Source: an uncultured Desulfatiglans sp. (GTDB lineage: Bacteria > Desulfobacterota > DSM-4660 > Desulfatiglandales > Desulfatiglandaceae). From it: 64,000 nt of DNA. This document shows, piece after piece, positions 25,627 through 33,533 of this stretch (its first letter is position 1; each line of letters begins with the position of its first letter). Position numbers and translations under genes: made by a program. The notes beneath the pieces were generated by a model. It was given only the letters and a program-made list of their open reading frames with translations, was not told the DNA's origin and did not search any database. The DNA lies in contig LR026961.1 of assembly GCA_900498135.1 (NCBI GenBank), forward strand, positions 3,186,602-3,250,601. Reading direction: 5' to 3'.

Positions 25627-27384
25627 TCAGTTCGAGGGTCCAGGCGATGCATCGCCGGTTGGTTTTTCGCCCGGTGCGGTATCCGTTTCAGCGGTCTTGA
25701 CGGGTGCGAAGGGCAGGATGACCTTGAAGGTTGTGCCGACGTCCAACTCGCTGCGCACCTCGATTTCTCCCCCAAGCTTCTTGACGATCCCGTAGCAGAT
25801 GGCAAGCCCGAGTCCGGTTCCCTTTCCGACGGGTTTGGTGGTGAAAAAGGGATTGAAGATCCGGCCCAGGTTGGCCTGAGGGATGCCGGGGCCGGTGTCT
25901 GAGATCTCAACCAAAAGGGTGTGATCAGACTGCTTGGTGCCGATCTCGAGCGATCCTCCACGCTTTTCCATGGCATCGATCGCGTTGTTGATCAGATTCA
26001 GAAACACCTGCTGCAGCTCCGACTGGGAGACCCTGAGAAGCGGCAGATCCTCCTGAAAAGCAGTCAGTATCTCGATGTTGCTGAACTTGGCGCGCTGTTT
26101 CGATAGGGCGACCAGTTCTTCCAGCAGCTCGTTGATCTGCACCTCCTGGATCCTCGGGTCGGTCTTGCGGGCGAAACTCAAAAGCTTGTGGGTGATCTCC
26201 TTGCATCGTCTTCCCTGCGTGCGGATCTGCTCCAGGGCGCGTTTGAACTCCTGAAGGTTTTCACTGTCCTTGAATTCCTCTTCAGCGAGCAGATCCCCGA
26301 TCCAGCCCGCTTCCTCGACCATGATCGCCACCGGATTATTGATTTCGTGAGCGATCCCTGCTGCAAGTTCGCCAACAGAAGCCAGTTTGCCCGTTTCGAC
26401 CACCTGTTCGTTCATCATCCGCTTCTCCTGGTCGGAACGGTAGATCCTGTTGACCATCCGCCTCGAGACCATGACGCCGGTGGTGACGATCAGGAGCACG
26501 CTGAGAAGGATGAACACCAGGCTGACCTTGAGGGCGTTGTTGAAATCAGCGAAGGCGTCGGCGGCCTTTTGCCGGTAGACGAGCCACCAGCCGCCGTTCT
26601 TGAGAAAAACGGAGACGTAGATCGCCCGCTCTCCGGCCTCGTCCCGGGTCTTGACGATCTGGACCTCTCGGCCATTAGACTGTTGTTGTGCAAGCAGTTT
26701 GAGATAGGGACCGGTCTCCAGGCTCACGTCCAGAAAGGGTTTGGTCTGGAAGGCCCCCAGCCGGTTCAGGATGAAGGCGAACCCCGTTTCTCCGATGCGG
26801 ATCTTTTCGACCAGGTCATTGAAGGCGACAAAGTCGATGGTGGCCCTGAGGATCCAGGGCCGGCCGTTGGAATTTTCCTTGACGGCGATGATGAAGTGCG
26901 GGAGGAGCCGCAGACCCAGAAACACGTCGCTGACGTAGAACTCTTCCCGCATGACCCTTTCGAACCAGTCCGCCGTGGAATAGAGGGCCTTCGTCAGCCT
27001 GAAAGGACCGGCGTAGGCACGTTGAACGCCTTCGGCGTCGATGACGCCGAGGTCCACGAACATGGGGCCGAAGGTGCTTTGAAGGACTGCCAGTTGGCTT
27101 TCCAGGAACGACTGATCTTCAAATTCTTCCAGGGTGTAGTTCTGCGCCAGGAACCTGATTTCACCGAGCTTTTCGGTCAGGAAGGCGTCAATGTTCTGTT
27201 TGTGTTTCCGCACAAGGGTGGTCAAATGGGCATTGACCTTTTCCTGGTAGGAGTGATGGAAATGGTAGAGGATGAAGCCGCTGACCAGGAACATCGGCGT
27301 CAGGGAGACGATCAATACGGCCAGCAGCATATTGCGGGACAGGGAACGATAATAACCGCTCCGGCCCTCATTTTTTGGCTTCAT
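25627..27384 (-). CDS. Cache-domain sensor histidine kinase
   Basis: The 585-residue kinase has a membrane span at about 18-41, a periplasmic Cache sensor (about 45-275) with [20 protein letters not shown] and WILRATIDFVAF, and a second span (about 285-307). The transmitter has His346 in AAGIAHEINNPV, then NLINNAIDAM, DTGPGI and [13 protein letters not shown]. The C-terminus is a low-complexity Pro/Thr/Gly tail. It is the third close paralogue in the window. AGGGAGA lies about 10 bp before the start. The partner receiver follows at once, and a degenerate receiver gene precedes it beyond repeat copy E. Confidence 0.9.
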   Translation of the reverse strand: MKPKNEGRSGYYRSLSRNMLLAVLIVSLTPMFLVSGFILYHFHHSYQEKVNAHLTTLVRKHKQNIDAFLTEKLGEIRFLAQNYTLEEFEDQSFLESQLAVLQSTFGPMFVDLGVIDAEGVQRAYAGPFRLTKALYSTADWFERVMREEFYVSDVFLGLRLLPHFIIAVKENSNGRPWILRATIDFVAFNDLVEKIRIGETGFAFILNRLGAFQTKPFLDVSLETGPYLKLLAQQQSNGREVQIVKTRDEAGERAIYVSVFLKNGGWWLVYRQKAADAFADFNNALKVSLVFILLSVLLIVTTGVMVSRRMVNRIYRSDQEKRMMNEQVVETGKLASVGELAAGIAHEINNPVAIMVEEAGWIGDLLAEEEFKDSENLQEFKRALEQIRTQGRRCKEITHKLLSFARKTDPRIQEVQINELLEELVALSKQRAKFSNIEILTAFQEDLPLLRVSQSELQQVFLNLINNAIDAMEKRGGSLEIGTKQSDHTLLVEISDTGPGIPQANLGRIFNPFFTTKPVGKGTGLGLAICYGIVKKLGGEIEVRSELDVGTTFKVILPFAPVKTAETDTAPGEKPTGDASPGPSN

Positions 27385-27495
27385 CGTAGGTTCGTCTCCC
27401 TGCCATCCATTTGGATAGGATTGTTCGGTGCGGCCACGTTTTCGATCCGCAGATCGGAGGAAAAATCCTGCTGCCCGGATGGAAGCGCCCTACAA

Positions 27496-27770
27496 TCTAT
27501 CCGGAAATGATCTGCAGTTGCCACCGAACCTTCCCATCCGGAAATGAGGATCTTTCTTCCTTCACACCCTTCGGTGCTCAGCCCCACCCCTGCGGGGCGG
27601 GTCCCGGTTTGTTCACACGCTGCGCGTTCTCGGCCCCACCGCTTCGCGCCGGGTCCCGGCTTGGCCGATATCGAGGAAATCGGGCGTTTGCGCGGAGGCG
27701 ACCTGGTGGTCGCCGCACGGGCAAACATGTAGATTGACGCCGAGATTGGCCGGAGAGACCATTTTCGAAT
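27496..27770 (+). repeat. Modular intergenic repeat, copy E (two hairpin modules)
   Basis: Two heads are visible (TATCCGGAAATG at 27499 and CCATCCGGAAATG at 27534), followed by two tandem modules at about 27559-27661. First stems are worn in one module, while CCCC-TGC-GGGG is intact. The core is GGCGACCTGGTGGTCGCC, still palindromic at both arms. The tail end is eroded to CCATTTTCGAA. It sits between the degenerate receiver gene and the Cache kinase gene. Confidence 0.85.
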
Positions 27771-27778
27771 AAAACTTT

Positions 27779-28189
27779 CTAAGGTTCGGACCGCTGTTCG
27801 GCAGCGGAAGGGGCTTCCGGCGAGGGGCCGTCATTCGGGAGCAGATTATAGATGAGAGTTTTCAGCGGTTCAATGCTATTCCCCATTTTTTCGACAAAGC
27901 CCAGGGTGTCCAGGATCTCGGACCACTGATCGTCGACGGGGAGAAAGCCGTGTATGACGACCGGCAGGGCGGGGATGCGGCTGTCGAGCTTCTCATAGAG
28001 TTGCTCGTCCTTCAGGTCAGGCAGATCAGGGTCCAGGATCAGGAGGTCCAGCCGTTCGGGTCCGAAGGCCCAATCGAGCACCTCCGCGGCGGATTTGGCC
28101 AAATGGACCTTGAACCCGTCGTTGGCCAGTTCACGTTTCAAGAAGTCCCTGATGTGCGGATTACGGTCAGCAACGAGAATCGTAAACAT
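27779..28189 (-). CDS. Degenerate receiver-domain protein
   Basis: The 136-residue protein has the receiver fold pattern but an altered active site. The acid pocket is ADRN in place of DD, the phosphoacceptor position is kept (Asp53 in LLILDPDLPD), and the switch Thr region reads VVIHGF with no Thr/Ser at the expected place. A Lys in GFVEKMGN may be the conserved one. It may bind partners without normal phosphorylation switching. I start at the ATG at 28189 because the domain begins there; a GTG at 28372 would add a poorly structured leader. The long frame overlaps the upstream gene's end, suggesting cotranscription with the CoA ligase-acetyltransferase gene. Confidence 0.7.
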   Translation of the reverse strand: MFTILVADRNPHIRDFLKRELANDGFKVHLAKSAAEVLDWAFGPERLDLLILDPDLPDLKDEQLYEKLDSRIPALPVVIHGFLPVDDQWSEILDTLGFVEKMGNSIEPLKTLIYNLLPNDGPSPEAPSAAEQRSEP

Positions 28190-28258
28190 CCTTTTCACCG
28201 CCTCTGCCTCCAGATACATTCCCGTTGTTAGGAATGGCGGATCCGCCTTGTTGCTCCG

Positions 28259-28275
28259 GGAGGCCAACGGCCTCC
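28259..28275. other. Hairpin between acetyltransferase and degenerate receiver genes
   Basis: GGAGGCC-AAC-GGCCTCC is a perfect 7-bp stem with a 3-nt loop, 16 bp from another palindrome, GGCGGATCCGCC (28236). No T-run follows on either strand. Confidence 0.4.
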
Positions 28276-28368
28276 ATCCTGCTTCGGGTTCAACCCGATC
28301 GATCCTGCAGCCTGTGCGCTGCCGGGCCGTCCGGACTTTCTCCGGCCGCCGCGAAGCAGCCTGGCCGC

Positions 28369-31047
28369 TCACCCGTTCAGTTCGAGGCTGAGGGCATACA
28401 GGCCGTTTTCGGCGGCCTTTTTGACCTCGAAGCCCAGGCGCCGGGCCAACGCCAGCATCTGCGTGTTTTCCGCGAGCACCTGCCCGGTGATCTTTTTCAT
28501 GCCCTTTTCCTTGGCGATCCCGATCAGGCGCTCCATCAGGGCCGCACCGATGCCCTTTCCCTGCCAGGGATCGCCCACAGCGACGGCGAATTCGGCCTCT
28601 TCCGTCCGCGGGGTGCTCATGAGGCGTGCGACTGCCAGGATCCGTTCGTGCTCTACCTCCGTGTCGATGGCCACCAGGGCCATGTCGCGGTCATAATCGA
28701 TTTGGGTCAGCCTGGCCAGCATCTTCGTTGGCAGGGCTTTCAACGGGCTGAAAAACCGGAAATAGATGCTGCGGGGAGAAAGGGCCGAAAAGAGGTCGAC
28801 CAGCAGAGGCGCATCTTCCGGTTTAATGGCGCGGACGAGGAAACGCCTTCCGTCTTTGGTGTTGATCATGGCCTCGTACTGGTTTGGATAGGGGCTGATC
28901 ACCAAATGCGCGGGGGACGGCCCGGCGGGCGGTGCGATGCGGATGCGTGCATCCACCGTGAGGCCGCGGTGGGCGTCGAGCAGGAAAGGGTTGATGTCCA
29001 GTTCGGAAATCTCCGGGAAATCCGTGACCAGCTGGGCCAGACGCACGAGGACTTCTTCCAGCAGTTCGATGTTGGATCGCGGGATGTTCCGATAACCCTC
29101 GAGGACCCGATGGATCCGGGTCTCCTCCACGAGGCGCCTGGCGAGCAGCCGGTTGAGCGGAGGCAGCGCCAGCGCGTGGTCCTTCCAGAGCTCCGTGAGG
29201 ATGCCTCCCGCGCCGAAAAGGATCACCGGCCCGAAATCGGGATCCATTTTGCTGCCGAGAATGAGTTCGTGCATCGGATGGGAGATCATGGGCTGCACGG
29301 TGACGCCGTCGATGCGTGCATCCGCCTTGTAGGCGCGGGCGGCCGCGACGATGCGCTCGAAGGCCTCCCGGACCTCATCGGGCGTTTTCAGATTCAATTC
29401 GACGCCGCCGGCATCCGATTTGTGGACGATGTCCCGTGACAGGATCTTCATCACCGCCGGAAAGCCCAGCTGGGCGCTCAAGGCCGCCGCTTCGTCGGCG
29501 TCATGGGCGGTTTCGGTCGGATTGACGGGGATCCCATAGGCGCTCAGGATCTTTTTGGACAGGGGCTCGTCAAGCATCCCCCCACCGTCCTCGAGGGCCT
29601 TCTCGATCATCGACCTTGCCGTGACCCTGTCGAAATAGAGCGACCGGTCGAACTTCGGCGGGATCTCGTGGAGCATTTCCAGGTTGCGGGCGTACGAAAC
29701 TGCGTACATAAAGGCCGTGACCGCGCGCTCCGGCGAGTCGTAGGTGGGGAAGGCGGCCCGATTCATGGCCTCCCGCCCCGGATCCGCCCCCTCACCGCCC
29801 ATCCAGACGGAGAAGAGCGGCATGTCCGGATTTTTGTTCCGGAACGCGGATACGAGGGCGGAGGCGACCTCGGCCGTCGGGTTCAGGCCCTGCGGGACAT
29901 AAACGGTCATGAGCGCATTCATCTCCTTGGCCGAAAGACAGATCTCGGCTGCGGCCTTCCACCGTTCGGGGACGGCGTCTCCCAGGATGTCGATCGGGTT
30001 GCGCCTGCTCCAGAAAGGCGGAAGCAGTGCATCGAGCGCCTTCAGGGTGTCGGGTTGGAGGGGGGCCGGCTCGAGGCCATGGGAGGCCAGGGCGTCGGCC
30101 GCCATGACCCCCGGGCCGCCTCCGTTCGTAAGGATGCACAGCCTGTTTCCGCGCGGGTTGTGCTGTTTGGCGAACAGCTCGGCGCAGTCGAAGAGTTCGT
30201 TCATGGTCTCGACCCGCAGCATGCCGGCCCGCTTGAAAGCGGCATCGTAGACGGCGTCTTCCCCCGCCATCGCACCGGTGTGGGAGGATGCTGCGGCGGC
30301 GCCGGCGGCCGACCGGCCCGCCTTGAGCACCACGATGGGTTTGACCCGCGAGACGGCGCGTGCGGCGCTCATGAACTTGCGCAGATGGGTCAGGCTTTCG
30401 ACGTACAGCACGATGGCGCTGACCTCCGGGTCATGCCCGAGGTAGTCGACGAGGTCGCCGAAGTCGACATCCAGCATCGACCCGATGCTGACGAAATAGC
30501 GGAAACCGATCCCCTCGCGTTCAGAAAGGTCCAGGATGGCGGCGCACATGGCGCCGCTCTGCGAAATGAATGCGAGCCGGCCGCTGAGCGGCGCCCGGTG
30601 GGCAAAGGTCGCGTTGAGCTTTACGGAAGAGGATACGATGCCCATGCAGTTGGGACCGATGATCCGGATCCCGGCCGCGTCGGCGTTCTCGCGGATCGCC
30701 TTTTCGATGGCTCGGCCGCGCTCCCCGGTCTCCTTCCCGCCGGCGGAGATCACGATGGCGCCGCCAAGGCCCGCCGCCTCGCCGTCATCGATGACGGCGG
30801 TCACCTTGTCGATGGGCACGGCGACAACCGCCAGATCGACCGGTTGTCCGATCTCCCTGAGGGACGCGTAGCACCGGGTCCCCATCAATTCCTTGTACTT
30901 CGGGTTGACGGGGAAGACGGCCCCATTGAAGGGCGCCTCCAGCAGGTTGTGCAGAAGCGCCTCGCCGATGGTTCCGGCCTTCTCCGTGGCGCCGACGAGC
31001 GCCACGCTCGACGGCATGAAGATCTTCTCGAGGTTGTAGATGCTCAC
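28369..31047 (-). CDS. Bifunctional ADP-forming acyl-CoA ligase / GNAT acetyltransferase fusion
   Basis: This 892-residue fusion begins with a CoA-binding Rossmann domain (about 10-135, VALVGATEKAGTIGEALL) and succinyl-CoA-ligase-type domains with His256 in SSHTGAMAG. An ATP-grasp region follows (about 480-700, HKSDAGGVELNL), then a C-terminal GNAT domain (about 735-892) with FAVAVGDPWQGKGIGAALM binding acetyl-CoA. The layout is that of Pat/PatZ-type protein lysine acetyltransferases, where the ligase-like part often senses CoA species. All ligase motifs look intact, so catalysis by both parts is possible. Translation starts at GTG 31047 behind GGAGG. Targets probably include AMP-forming CoA ligases, of which the window has three; that is inference. 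Confidence 0.88.
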   Translation of the reverse strand: MSIYNLEKIFMPSSVALVGATEKAGTIGEALLHNLLEAPFNGAVFPVNPKYKELMGTRCYASLREIGQPVDLAVVAVPIDKVTAVIDDGEAAGLGGAIVISAGGKETGERGRAIEKAIRENADAAGIRIIGPNCMGIVSSSVKLNATFAHRAPLSGRLAFISQSGAMCAAILDLSEREGIGFRYFVSIGSMLDVDFGDLVDYLGHDPEVSAIVLYVESLTHLRKFMSAARAVSRVKPIVVLKAGRSAAGAAAASSHTGAMAGEDAVYDAAFKRAGMLRVETMNELFDCAELFAKQHNPRGNRLCILTNGGGPGVMAADALASHGLEPAPLQPDTLKALDALLPPFWSRRNPIDILGDAVPERWKAAAEICLSAKEMNALMTVYVPQGLNPTAEVASALVSAFRNKNPDMPLFSVWMGGEGADPGREAMNRAAFPTYDSPERAVTAFMYAVSYARNLEMLHEIPPKFDRSLYFDRVTARSMIEKALEDGGGMLDEPLSKKILSAYGIPVNPTETAHDADEAAALSAQLGFPAVMKILSRDIVHKSDAGGVELNLKTPDEVREAFERIVAAARAYKADARIDGVTVQPMISHPMHELILGSKMDPDFGPVILFGAGGILTELWKDHALALPPLNRLLARRLVEETRIHRVLEGYRNIPRSNIELLEEVLVRLAQLVTDFPEISELDINPFLLDAHRGLTVDARIRIAPPAGPSPAHLVISPYPNQYEAMINTKDGRRFLVRAIKPEDAPLLVDLFSALSPRSIYFRFFSPLKALPTKMLARLTQIDYDRDMALVAIDTEVEHERILAVARLMSTPRTEEAEFAVAVGDPWQGKGIGAALMERLIGIAKEKGMKKITGQVLAENTQMLALARRLGFEVKKAAENGLYALSLELNG

Positions 31048-31102
31048 CGCCTGCCTCCGGTAACCGATCTGTAAGAAACAGCCCTTCCGTCACTCATCCG
31101 TA

Positions 31103-31427
31103 TTCATCCGGAAATGCTTTCGCCGTAGAACCCGGTTTCCATTTAGAACGGAGGATTTTTCTTTTCACGCTACGCCTGCTCGGACCCACCGCTGCGCGGC
31201 GGGTCCGGGTTTCTTCATACCCTTCGTGTGCTCAGTCCCACCCCTGCGGGGCGAGTCCCGGTTTCTTCACACGCTGCGCGTGCTTAGTCCCACCCCTGCG
31301 GGGCGGGTCCCGGTTTCGGCGATATCAATGAAATCAAACGTTCTCGCCGAGGCGGCCTGCACGTCGCCGCACAAGCAAACGTGCAGATTGACGCCGAGAT
31401 CGGCTCAAAAGACCATTTCCGGATGGA
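31103..31427 (+). repeat. Modular intergenic repeat, copy F (three hairpin modules)
   Basis: This is the longest copy. The head starts TTCATCCGGAAATG. Three tandem 52-nt modules lie at 31161-31212, 31213-31264 and 31265-31316. First stems vary (CACGC-TGC-GCGTG in the third) and second stems alternate between CCGC/GCGG and CCCC/GGGG. The tail ends CATTTCCGGATGG, 3 bp from the stop of the universal stress protein gene. Confidence 0.9.
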
Positions 31428-31429
31428 AT

Positions 31430-32329
31430 CTAGTTGATGACCCATATCGCCAGGCCCTTTCCCATTTGGATCAGCTTGTTGGTGACGCGGCCCAAAAAAA
31501 ACTGCTCCACCTTGCTGATTCCCCTTCGGCCGGCGATGATGGTGCCGTACCCGCCTTTTCGGGCCTCTTCCACGATGGCGGCCGCCCGCGACGGGACACT
31601 CGTGATGACCTGGGTGCTGATCTGGGTGGGGCGCATCCCCCCGGCCATGAGGTGCTCCTTGGCCTCGTCGAAAAACCGTCCGATCACGATCTCGGCCTCT
31701 CCGATCGTCTCTCTGGTGGAGGCCCTGACCACATGGGTCAGGGTGATTTCCATCGAGCTGCCGTCAAGGGCTGCGGCGGCAAAATCGACAGCACGGAGCG
31801 ATCCTTCGGACCCGTCCACCGCGATCAGGACCTTGCCCGGCCGGGCCCCCTTTCCGACCAGGATCAGGGGGGTGAAATGCATTCCCTCGAGGAGTTTGGC
31901 GGAAACGCTGCCGAGGACGATGCGCCTGAGGTGGGTCATGCCTTTGCGGCCGACGACCACGGCGCGGCATCCTTTTGCGGCTTGTTTGAGGATGTCCCGG
32001 GCGATTCCCGACTCCCTCGCATGTATCAGGATCTTCACCGATTCCGGTGAAAAACCGGCCTTCAACAAGTATTTGCGCGCCTTTTCCATGTGGGCCTTGA
32101 GCCGCTTCTCCTCTTCGACGGCCCAGGCGTGCACCTCCGCGATGCGGCGCCCGACGTGAGGCTGCCGCTCCAGGTCCCAGTAAGGTTCCGGGATCCTGCT
32201 GAATACGCTGAAGAGCACGACCGGCATGCTGCGCATGGACGGGATTTCGCTGATGTACCTGACGGTCTGAAAGGCGCGTTCGGAGCCGTCGAGTGCGAGC
32301 AGCAGCGGTTTTTGGGGGGTTTCAGCCAT
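31430..32329 (-). CDS. Tandem universal stress protein (UspA domains)
   Basis: The 299-residue cytoplasmic protein has two Usp domains (about 7-158 and 165-299). Each begins with a strand and nucleotide-loop pattern (LLLALDGSERAF and VLIAVDGSEGSLRA) and has late G-x2-G-x9-G-S/N loops (VVGRKGMTHLRRIVLGSVS and IAGRRGISKVEQFFLGRVTN) typical of ATP-binding Usp proteins. Such proteins act in stress or energy-state responses without known catalysis. AGGAGG lies 7 bp before the ATG. It is 56 bp downstream of the CBS-ACT gene and precedes the acetyltransferase fusion gene. Confidence 0.92.
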   Translation of the reverse strand: MAETPQKPLLLALDGSERAFQTVRYISEIPSMRSMPVVLFSVFSRIPEPYWDLERQPHVGRRIAEVHAWAVEEEKRLKAHMEKARKYLLKAGFSPESVKILIHARESGIARDILKQAAKGCRAVVVGRKGMTHLRRIVLGSVSAKLLEGMHFTPLILVGKGARPGKVLIAVDGSEGSLRAVDFAAAALDGSSMEITLTHVVRASTRETIGEAEIVIGRFFDEAKEHLMAGGMRPTQISTQVITSVPSRAAAIVEEARKGGYGTIIAGRRGISKVEQFFLGRVTNKLIQMGKGLAIWVIN

Positions 32330-32385
32330 GGTCTGCCTCCTGTAAATGAGAGGGTGAGGTCTCCCTGCCGGGTGGTGGCCCGTGC

Positions 32386-33075
32386 TCAGGCAGATTCTCC
32401 ATAGATCTCCCGGATGTTTTCGCGATGGTCCACCATATACAGCAGGGTGGCTTTCTGACGGAGTTCGTCTTTCAGTTCGGCCAGCCTGGAGCGGTCCACC
32501 CCGTACATCCGGATGAATACCTGGCGGTACCCTTTTGGCGCCCGTTCGTAGCTGGTCAGGATGCTGACCATGCGGCCGCCGTATTTACGGATGATGTCCG
32601 CCACAGTCTTGATCGAGCCCGGGGTGTCTTCCACCTGGAACCCGAACTGGATGCCCCGGTGCCCGACGCCCGTGAGGCTGATGAGGCAGCGGAAGATGTC
32701 CCCCTTGGTGATGGCCCCTACGAGATTGCCGTCGTAGTCGACTACCGGCGCCCCGGAAATCCGGTGTTTGAGGAGGACTTCCGCTGTTTCCTCGACCGTG
32801 TGGTTGAAGGGGACCAGTATGGGGTCTTTGGTCATGATATCGGCCAGCTTGATCCGCGATATCAGATAGAGAAGTTCGTGCACCTCGAGCGTGGTGGCAT
32901 CGGAGGCGGAGGCCCGTTTGAGATCCCTGTCCGTTACGATGCCGACGATCTTCCCCCGTTTCATGACCGGCAGCATGCCGATGTCATGCTGCTTCATCCG
33001 CTTGGTGGCTTCCTGCATGTTGTCGTTGATGTCGATGGTGATCACGTTCCGGCTCATCCAATCCTTGACGAGCAT
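32386..33075 (-). CDS. CBS-pair plus ACT-domain protein (AcuB-like)
   Basis: The 229-residue cytoplasmic protein has two CBS motifs (about 1-60, MLVKDWMSRNVITID; and about 75-135, LADIMTKDPILVPFNHTVEE, then GAPVVDYDGNLVGAITKGD). An ACT-like domain follows (about 150-220, QFGFQVEDTPGSIKTVADIIRKYG). The arrangement matches AcuB-family proteins linked to acetyl-CoA synthetase regulation, which fits the acetyltransferase fusion two genes downstream. The start at 33075 has AGGAGGTG at 7 bp; the longer frame start at 33201 would run through a sigma-54 promoter. It is probably the first gene of the cluster. Confidence 0.88.
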   Translation of the reverse strand: MLVKDWMSRNVITIDINDNMQEATKRMKQHDIGMLPVMKRGKIVGIVTDRDLKRASASDATTLEVHELLYLISRIKLADIMTKDPILVPFNHTVEETAEVLLKHRISGAPVVDYDGNLVGAITKGDIFRCLISLTGVGHRGIQFGFQVEDTPGSIKTVADIIRKYGGRMVSILTSYERAPKGYRQVFIRMYGVDRSRLAELKDELRQKATLLYMVDHRENIREIYGESA

Positions 33076-33202
33076 GCCAGCACCTCCTGCCCTGAAGCGT
33101 TTCCAGAAGTTTGCCCGCGCCCCCTCACCGAAAACCGGATTGCCGGGGCGGGGACGCCAGGTTTCATCCCCTCGTTTTACGAATGAAACCCAGTTTAGCA
33201 CA

Positions 33203-33221
33203 AAGCAACATATATGCCAAA
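33203..33221 (-). promoter_or_regulatory. Sigma-54 promoter of the CBS-ACT gene cluster
   Basis: The minus strand reads TTTGGCATATATGTTGCTT, with GG and GC separated by 10 nt, a near-consensus -24/-12 promoter. The -12 element is about 130 bp upstream of the ATG at 33075. Confidence 0.75.
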
Positions 33222-33315
33222 CAATCGACCGGCCGGTGCCTGCCGCCCGAACCGGTCTTTCCTGCGGTCAAGGGGCCGGCCGGCGGCCTTTGGCGTAGAG
33301 GCCTCTGTTGAGCCT

Positions 33316-33332
33316 TTTTACAATGTGTAAAG
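33316..33332. promoter_or_regulatory. 17-bp palindrome TTTTACA-N3-TGTAAAG, site 3
   Basis: TTTTACAATGTGTAAAG has 6-bp perfect arms inside the shared 17-bp pattern. Its centre is about 107 bp upstream of the -24 element at 33217. It could also act on the divergent MoxR gene, but I see no sigma-54 promoter in that direction. Confidence 0.6.
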
Positions 33333-33533
33333 AAACCCTTTGCTTTGGGGCCGGGCCTCCGGGAGATTCGGGATTTGCATTTTGTCCGCCTCGCCATTAG
33401 AATCTTCCGGTGTGGTATGAACGTCGAAAACCGGAGCTTTCCCGGTGTTTCCCGAAGGGAAACCCGGGCCTGGGTCCGGAAGGCATCTGCAGGCCCCCGA
33501 TGAGCGGGAAGCCTTGTCTATGGAGGATTTGGA

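Noticed and set aside
33333-33533. Sigma-54 promoter for the MoxR gene
   Set aside because: The best match has 9 nt, not 10, between GG and GC, and weak flanks.
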